Positions 7,453-11,819 of a DNA stretch of 11,819 nucleotides are shown one piece after another. Source of the stretch: an uncultured Aliiroseovarius sp. (GTDB taxonomy: Bacteria > Pseudomonadota > Alphaproteobacteria > Rhodobacterales > Rhodobacteraceae); NCBI GenBank assembly GCA_938023895.1, contig CALJDH010000324.1:1-11819 (forward strand), written 5' to 3'. Each line of letters opens with the position of its first letter. Within the stretch, counting starts at the first letter, position 1. A model generated the notes under the pieces. The model was not told where the DNA came from and made no database searches. It saw only the letters and a program-made list of their open reading frames with translations. A program made the translations under genes and the position numbers.

Positions 7453-9881
7453 GCGTCCATCCTTGGCTTCAGACTTCCGGGATCATAGGCGGGTTCGCCC
7501 AGCACACGCGCCGCGCGGGGGGTGCCGTGGATCACGACCTCAAGTGCCGTACCGGGGGTGGCGGCGTCGGGTTTGATATAGGCAAAGGCCAGGACCTTCC
7601 CGACCGTCGGCCCGAACACCACAGACGCGGTAGAGCCGACAACCTGCCCGTCCAGCATCACCGCCTCGCCGCCGTGGCCGTCTGCCTTGCCGTCGGGCTC
7701 GATTTCCAAATAGGCGCAGACCCATGGCAGGTCGGTGTTCAGGGTCTTGTCACGGCCCAGATAGTCCTTGTCCGTCCGGGCGAAGCGCAGCACGTCGGCC
7801 TCGGCCAGCGTGACTTCGTTGGTTAGTTCGCCCGCGCCCTTAAAGCCCTTCTCCATCCGCATCGCGTTCATGGCAAAGCTGCCGTAGTCGGCAATACCAT
7901 ACGCCTCGCCCGCAGCCCAAAGTGCGGTGTAGACATCCAGACAAGCAGCGTGCGGCATGTGGAATTCCCAACCAAGCTCGCCCGCATAGGACATGCGGAA
8001 GGCCCAGATCTTGTGGCCTGCGACGGTGATTTCCTGCGCAGATAGCCAACGGAAGCCGGCGTTTGACAGGTCCGCCTCGGAGCAAGCGGCCAGCACGTCA
8101 CGCGACTTCGGCCCGTTCAGCGACAGCGCACTCCAATCGGACGACAAGGCCGTGATCGTCACGTCTTCGCCCGCGCGCTGATGGTTCAGGTGGTCCAGCA
8201 ATCGTTGTTCGAAGAAGGCGGCACAGACCAGATAGAAGCTCTCCTCACCCATCCGCACAATCGTCGTTTCCAGCTCGATCCGCCCCGCACGGTTCAGCAT
8301 GTGGGTCAGGGTAATGGACCCCACTTTCTGCGGCATTCGGTTCGCGGTCAGGCGATCCAGCAGCGCATAGGCATCCGGCCCCTCGACCATCACCTTGGTG
8401 AAGGCAGTCACATCCATGATGCCGACGCCGTCGCGCACCGCTTTCACCTCGGCCGCGACCATGTCGTCAACGGGGGAGCGGTTGAAGGAATAGTGGTCGC
8501 GCTGCTCGATCCCCTTGGCGAAGAAGCGGGGGCGCTCGAAGCCATAGACCTCTTCATGTACGGCGCCTTTGGACTTCAGAAGGTCATGCAGGGGGGACGG
8601 CTTGATCGGACGTCCGGCCAAGCGGTTGAAATGCGGGAAGGGGATTTCGTGGCGCAGGCAGTAATCCTCTTCCGCCTTCACCACCTGCCAGTCCTTCGTG
8701 GCGTAGCTGCCGAAGCGACGCGGATCGAACTCGCGCATCGAGATATCGGCGGCCCCATGCACCATCCAGCGTGCCAGCTCGCGGGTCAGACCGGGGCCCC
8801 AGCCGATGCCGATCTGGGTGCCACAGCAGCACCAGTAGTTGCGCACACCGGGCGCAGGACCGATCAGCGGGTTGCCATCTGGCGGGTGGCTGATCGCGCC
8901 ATGGACATCGCGCTGGATGCCCAGTTCGGCAAAGAGCGGCATCCGGTTCAGGCTTTCTTCCAGATACGGCATGACGCGATCGTAATCCGCGTCAAACAGC
9001 CAGTTTTCGTATTCCCACGGGCATTCATCATGCCAGACCGAGTTCGGGTTCTCTTTCTCGTATATCCCGATCAGCCCCTTCTTTTGCTCCATCCGGATAT
9101 AGCCCGAGACCTTCTTGTCGTCGCGAATGACCGGCAGTTCGGTGTCGAGGTCTTGGAACTCGGGCACCTCGTCCGTCACGAAATAATGGTGCGTCATCGA
9201 GGTCATCGGCAGTTGCAGCCCCGACCATTCGCCCATCTGACGGGCATAGGTGCCGCCCGCGTTGACGACATGCTCGCAGGTGATCGTGCCTTTCTCGGTC
9301 TCGACCACCCATTCGCCGCTGTCGGTCTGCGTGATGTTGGTGGCGCGGCATTGGCGAATGATCCGCACGCCCTTTTGGCGGGCGCCTGCCGCCATCGCCA
9401 TAGTGACGTTGGTCGGATCGACGTGCCCGTCATCCGGCGTATGAAGCGCGCCCAGAACGCCATCGAGATTGTAGAAGGGATGCAGCTCGGCCACTTTCTG
9501 GGGTTCGACCAGTTCGATGTTGAACCCCAGCGACCGGCCCACTGACAGCGTATGCCGCAGCCAGTCCATTTCGTCTTCCGTATAGGCCAGACGGAACGAC
9601 CCGCATCCGTGCCATGTCACGGGCTGACCGGTTTCGGCCTCCAAGCCGCCGGAATAGAGACCAATATTATAGTCCACGCATTTCCCCAGCCCGAAGGACG
9701 AGGTCGAATGCGTGATCTGCCCAGCGGCGTGCCACGTGCTGCCCGATGTCAGCTCGGCCTTTTCCAGAAGGACGGTATCTTCACCCCAGCCTTCATGCCC
9801 AAGATGATAGGCCAGCCCGACGCCCATGACGCCTCCGCCGACGATGACCACGCGTGCGTGGGATGGAAGAGTTGCGGCCAT
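7449..9881 (-). CDS. Dimethylglycine/sarcosine dehydrogenase-family flavoprotein
   Basis: This 810-residue protein has the full two-part layout of dimethylglycine dehydrogenases. An N-terminal DAO-type FAD domain (dinucleotide loop GGGVMG at 15-20) is followed by a linker and a C-terminal aminomethyltransferase (GCV_T-like) folate domain (about 430-810, with SYAGELGWEF at 631-640). The motif GSTWHAAG (47-54) places H51 where mitochondrial dimethylglycine dehydrogenase carries covalently bound FAD. The family oxidatively removes an N-methyl group from a tertiary or secondary amine and can hand the one-carbon unit to tetrahydrofolate. The start is ATG at 9881, with GGGAA 7 bases upstream. A longer reading from 9950 would run through the divergent promoters and add 23 unlikely residues. 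It is the first gene of the leftward operon. The exact amine cannot be read from the sequence. C351-C353 form an odd CCC run; see findings. Confidence 0.9.
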   Translation of the reverse strand: MAATLPSHARVVIVGGGVMGVGLAYHLGHEGWGEDTVLLEKAELTSGSTWHAAGQITHSTSSFGLGKCVDYNIGLYSGGLEAETGQPVTWHGCGSFRLAYTEDEMDWLRHTLSVGRSLGFNIELVEPQKVAELHPFYNLDGVLGALHTPDDGHVDPTNVTMAMAAGARQKGVRIIRQCRATNITQTDSGEWVVETEKGTITCEHVVNAGGTYARQMGEWSGLQLPMTSMTHHYFVTDEVPEFQDLDTELPVIRDDKKVSGYIRMEQKKGLIGIYEKENPNSVWHDECPWEYENWLFDADYDRVMPYLEESLNRMPLFAELGIQRDVHGAISHPPDGNPLIGPAPGVRNYWCCCGTQIGIGWGPGLTRELARWMVHGAADISMREFDPRRFGSYATKDWQVVKAEEDYCLRHEIPFPHFNRLAGRPIKPSPLHDLLKSKGAVHEEVYGFERPRFFAKGIEQRDHYSFNRSPVDDMVAAEVKAVRDGVGIMDVTAFTKVMVEGPDAYALLDRLTANRMPQKVGSITLTHMLNRAGRIELETTIVRMGEESFYLVCAAFFEQRLLDHLNHQRAGEDVTITALSSDWSALSLNGPKSRDVLAACSEADLSNAGFRWLSAQEITVAGHKIWAFRMSYAGELGWEFHMPHAACLDVYTALWAAGEAYGIADYGSFAMNAMRMEKGFKGAGELTNEVTLAEADVLRFARTDKDYLGRDKTLNTDLPWVCAYLEIEPDGKADGHGGEAVMLDGQVVGSTASVVFGPTVGKVLAFAYIKPDAATPGTALEVVIHGTPRAARVLGEPAYDPGSLKPRMDA

Positions 9882-9915
9882 TGTCAGTTCCCGTTCGTGG
9901 TACAAAGATTCCCTC

Positions 9916-9944
9916 TCGACAGGGTAAGCAAACAAATATACCAT
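9916..9944 (+). promoter_or_regulatory. Candidate promoter of the regulator and Rieske operon
   Basis: TCGACA (9916-9921, five of six matches to -35) and TACCAT (9939-9944, four of six to -10) are 17 bases apart. Transcription would start at about 9951-9953, at the regulator's ATG itself, which fits the lack of a Shine-Dalgarno sequence and suggests a leaderless message. It covers nearly the same DNA as the leftward promoter, so polymerase could occupy only one of the two at a time. Identification is by eye. Confidence 0.38.
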
Positions 9945-9950
9945 CGTCAA
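9921..9950 (-). promoter_or_regulatory. Candidate promoter of the five-gene catabolic operon
   Basis: On the minus strand, TTGACG (9950-9945, five of six matches to the -35 consensus) is followed after 18 bases by TACCCT (9926-9921), which keeps the T1, A2 and T6 of the -10 box. Transcription would begin near 9914, leaving a leader of about 33 bases before the ATG at 9881 that contains the GGGAA ribosome-binding element. The -35 box is overlapped by the palindrome at 9946-9961. This is read by eye and has no experimental support. Confidence 0.4.
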
Positions 9951-9972
9951 TCATGAATGACACAAATGTATC
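9930..9972. repeat. Direct repeat pair flanking the palindrome
   Basis: AAACAAATATACC (9930-9942) and ACACAAATGTATC (9960-9972) match at 10 of 13 positions, with the core CAAATRTAYC. They are exactly 30 bases apart, close to three helical turns, and sit on either side of the 16-bp dyad. They could be half-sites for a second regulator dimer. The second copy lies inside the coding region of the regulator. Confidence 0.35.
9946..9961. promoter_or_regulatory. Candidate operator: palindrome on the regulator start codon
   Basis: GTCAATCATGAATGAC is a 16-bp dyad in which 7 of 8 symmetric pairs match; the single mismatch is A9950 against A9957. Its centre covers the ATG at 9953, and its left arm covers the -35 element of the leftward promoter. 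A protein bound here would block both the catabolic operon and the regulator's own gene. MurR/RpiR proteins commonly bind dyads near their own genes, so this is a sensible target, but binding is inferred. Confidence 0.42.
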
Positions 9973-10840
9973 ATCCGCCGTATTGACCCGCCTCTCTGAA
10001 GAGTGGGATGACCTCACACCCGAGGCGCAGAAAGCCGCGCGCTATGTGCTGGAAAACCCGCGCGATGTCGGGGTCTCGACCGTGCGCGAAATTGCGGAAG
10101 CCGCGAATGTGAAGCCCAACACGGTTGTCCGTATGGCGCGTCAGGTGGGCTTTGATGGCTACGACGATTTCCGCGAGCCCTTCCGCGAAGCCATTCGCAA
10201 CGGCAACGTGGACTTCCCTGATCGGGCCCGCTGGCTGCAGGATCTGTCCAAACGCGGCGAGTTGGGCGCTCTTTATGCCGAGACGGTCACCGGCCTTCTG
10301 GGCAATATCGAGGAAACCTTTGCCCGCGTAGACGTGGCTGAACTAAAGGCCGCAGCCGAAGAAATTTGGAACTGCCGCAATGTCTTTACGCTGGGCGTCG
10401 GCGTGAACAACGCAAACGCGCGCAATTTCACCTATTTGGCGTCCACCGGGATGACTCAGTTTCACGCCATCCCGCGATCCGGCTCGACCGCTGTCGACGA
10501 TCTGGCTTGGGCGGACGAGCGTGACGTTCTGATCGCCGTGACCTGCCATCCCTATCGATCCGAAGTGCTGGACGCGATCGGCGTTGCCCGCGAGCAGGGC
10601 GTTCGGATTATCGGCATCTCGGACAGCCCGGCAAGCCCGGTCCTGCGCGCTGCGGATCACCGGTTCGTTGTGCAGGCCGACGCACCGCAGTTTTTCCCGT
10701 CTTCCGTTTCGACCATCGCGCTTTTGGAAACGCTTCTCAGTTTCGTCATCGCAGTGGCCAGTGACGAGATCGTCGAGCGGGTCGAAAAATTCCACAGCCG
10801 ACGTCACCAGCTTGGCATCTATCGCGAGGATCCTGCATGA
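9953..10840 (+). CDS. MurR/RpiR-family transcriptional regulator
   Basis: This 295-residue protein has an N-terminal helix-turn-helix domain of the RpiR type (about 1-80, with VREIAEAANVKPNTVVRMAR at 44-63 as the recognition region) and a C-terminal SIS domain (about 125-270). In typical family members the SIS domain binds a sugar phosphate through a Ser-containing first loop and an SxSGxT loop. Here these read GVGVNNANA (148-156) and VTCHPYRSE (196-204), so the ligand may not be a phosphorylated sugar. I chose ATG 9953 because it gives the normal family N-terminus; an upstream frame open from 9854 would overlap the divergent gene. There is no Shine-Dalgarno sequence, which fits a leaderless message. 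Its stop overlaps the start of the Rieske gene (ATGA), and it lies divergent from the catabolic operon. It most likely controls both units, as repressor or activator. Confidence 0.88.
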   Translation: MNDTNVSSAVLTRLSEEWDDLTPEAQKAARYVLENPRDVGVSTVREIAEAANVKPNTVVRMARQVGFDGYDDFREPFREAIRNGNVDFPDRARWLQDLSKRGELGALYAETVTGLLGNIEETFARVDVAELKAAAEEIWNCRNVFTLGVGVNNANARNFTYLASTGMTQFHAIPRSGSTAVDDLAWADERDVLIAVTCHPYRSEVLDAIGVAREQGVRIIGISDSPASPVLRAADHRFVVQADAPQFFPSSVSTIALLETLLSFVIAVASDEIVERVEKFHSRRHQLGIYREDPA

Positions 10841-11819
10841 CGGCACCCCCCACGCGGTCCTTGGCCGCACGCTATTACACCGACCCTGATATCTATGCGC
10901 AGGAGTTGTCCGGCCTGCTTGCGCGGACGTGGCAGTTTGCGGGCCATGTCAGCCAACTGCCCAATGTCGGCGACTATTTCACCTTCGAGATCGCGGGCCA
11001 GAACCTGTTTTCGATCCGTGGCCGGGATCAGGTGATCCGCACCTTCTATAACGTCTGCCAGCACCGCGCGCATGAGATGGTCACAGGCACCGGCAACACC
11101 CGCGTGGTGGTCTGCCCCTATCACGCATGGACCTACGAGCTGACCGGCCATCTGCGGGCGGGTCCGAATATCAAGTCGGTACCGGGCTTTGATCGGTCAA
11201 AGATCTGCCTGACAGAAGTCCGGACCGAGGATTTCCACGGCTTCCTCTTCGTCAATCTGGATGATGCCGCCGCCCCGATGGACGACTGGTTCCCCGGCGT
11301 ACGCGATGAAATCGCTGCCTTCGTCCCTAATGTCGACACGCTAGCGCCTTTGGAGTGGGTCGAGGTGCCCGAGAACTGCAACTGGAAGGTCTCGGTCGAG
11401 AATTACTCCGAGTGCTATCACTGCCCCATTAACCACGCGACCTTCGCCGAGGGCGTGATCAAGCCGGAAACTTATGACATCCAACCGGATGCGGGCGGCG
11501 GCTATGTTCTGCGCCACACGACCGAATGTCAGTCTATGGACAAGATGACCTATCCCGTGGACCTCTCGGTGCCCCATGCGGGGGACTATCAAAGCTGGTT
11601 CCTATGGCCCATGTTCTCGTTCCAATGCTATCCGGGCAACGTGCTGAACACCTATCACTGGCGCGCGGATGGGCCCGAAAACTGCACTGTCTGGCGTGGA
11701 TGGTACACACCTGACGGCGCCGAAAGCGACGTGATCCGCGGGCTTGCGGTGCAGGATCGCGACACCACTGTTGAAGAGGATATTCGGCTGGTAGAAAGTG
11801 TGCAGCGCGGGCTGAAATC
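10837..11819 (+). CDS. Rieske non-heme iron N-demethylating monooxygenase, partial
   Basis: The reading frame is open from ATG 10837 to the window edge, giving 327 residues; the C-terminus lies outside. The Rieske box is C74-x-H76 with C93-P-Y-H96. The mononuclear iron site has H195 and H200 in NYSECYHCPINH (189-200), with D315 (in VEEDIRLVESVQRGL) as the likely third ligand. The residue bridging the two centres is E192, where ring-hydroxylating dioxygenases have Asp. From memory, Glu here is typical of carnitine, glycine betaine and stachydrine oxygenases, which cleave C-N bonds of quaternary amines. Removal of a methyl group as formaldehyde, or another C-N cleavage, is the inferred reaction. 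The ATG overlaps the regulator stop, with GAGGA 6 bases upstream, so translation is coupled. A ferredoxin-type reductase partner is needed and may lie just beyond the window. Confidence 0.92.
   Translation, partial: MTAPPTRSLAARYYTDPDIYAQELSGLLARTWQFAGHVSQLPNVGDYFTFEIAGQNLFSIRGRDQVIRTFYNVCQHRAHEMVTGTGNTRVVVCPYHAWTYELTGHLRAGPNIKSVPGFDRSKICLTEVRTEDFHGFLFVNLDDAAAPMDDWFPGVRDEIAAFVPNVDTLAPLEWVEVPENCNWKVSVENYSECYHCPINHATFAEGVIKPETYDIQPDAGGGYVLRHTTECQSMDKMTYPVDLSVPHAGDYQSWFLWPMFSFQCYPGNVLNTYHWRADGPENCTVWRGWYTPDGAESDVIRGLAVQDRDTTVEEDIRLVESVQRGLK

Noticed and set aside
8181..9545. 454-codon open frame on the plus strand inside the flavoprotein gene
   Set aside because: It is the reverse strand of a well supported dehydrogenase. 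The product is Arg/His/Asp-rich with no motif, as expected from high-GC antisense frames.
9882..9950. Longer N-terminus for the flavoprotein, starting at 9950
   Set aside because: It would run through both candidate promoters, add 23 residues not found in the family before the FAD-binding strand, and leave almost no room for control signals.
10837..11819. Aromatic ring-hydroxylating dioxygenase alpha subunit
   Set aside because: The Rieske box alone would allow this, but the bridging Glu and the amine-catabolic neighbours favour a C-N cleaving monooxygenase.

Overview
The window suggests an alphaproteobacterium of the Rhodobacterales (Roseobacter/Rhodobacter type). The evidence is a petABC (fbcFBC) operon whose cytochrome b has its heme ligands and PEWY motif at exactly the Rhodobacter capsulatus positions (H97, H111, H198, H212, E295), a GC-rich composition, and genes packed with ATGA start/stop overlaps. 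No RNA genes, insertion sequences, CRISPR arrays or attachment sites were seen.

Region 1 (1-2778, + strand) is housekeeping. It holds petA (Rieske iron-sulfur protein), petB (cytochrome b) and petC (cytochrome c1) of the cytochrome bc1 complex, closed by a strong rho-independent terminator. Region 2 (2779-2885) is a 107-base convergent spacer with three small inverted repeats and no convincing gene.

Region 3 (2886-9881, - strand) is a five-gene catabolic operon read from right to left: a dimethylglycine-dehydrogenase-type flavoprotein, a zinc-poor quinone-oxidoreductase-type dehydrogenase, two different enolase-superfamily enzymes of the mandelate racemase/muconate lactonizing group, and a class III aminotransferase related to glutamate-1-semialdehyde aminomutase. 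The first three junctions are ATGA overlaps and the last is a 3-base gap, so the five are almost certainly one transcript.

Region 4 (9882-9952) is a 71-base divergent control region. It has two overlapping candidate promoters, a 16-bp palindrome centred on the regulator's start codon, and a pair of flanking direct repeats. Region 5 (9953-11819, + strand) holds a MurR/RpiR-type regulator with an atypical SIS sugar-phosphate site, overlapping a Rieske non-heme iron monooxygenase that runs off the end of the window. That enzyme carries a Glu at the bridging position, as in the known betaine and carnitine monooxygenases.

Together regions 3-5 look like a catabolic locus for a chiral quaternary-ammonium (betaine-type) compound. 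The inferred roles are: the Rieske enzyme removes the first N-methyl group, the flavoprotein removes the next and may pass one-carbon units to folate, one enolase-superfamily enzyme resembles hydroxyproline-betaine 2-epimerase and sets stereochemistry, and the other enolase-superfamily enzyme, the dehydrogenase and the aminotransferase process the remaining skeleton. The substrate cannot be read from the sequence. The combination of an RpiR-type regulator, two divergent enolase-superfamily enzymes, a GSAM-like aminotransferase and both N-demethylases is the most interesting part of the window.
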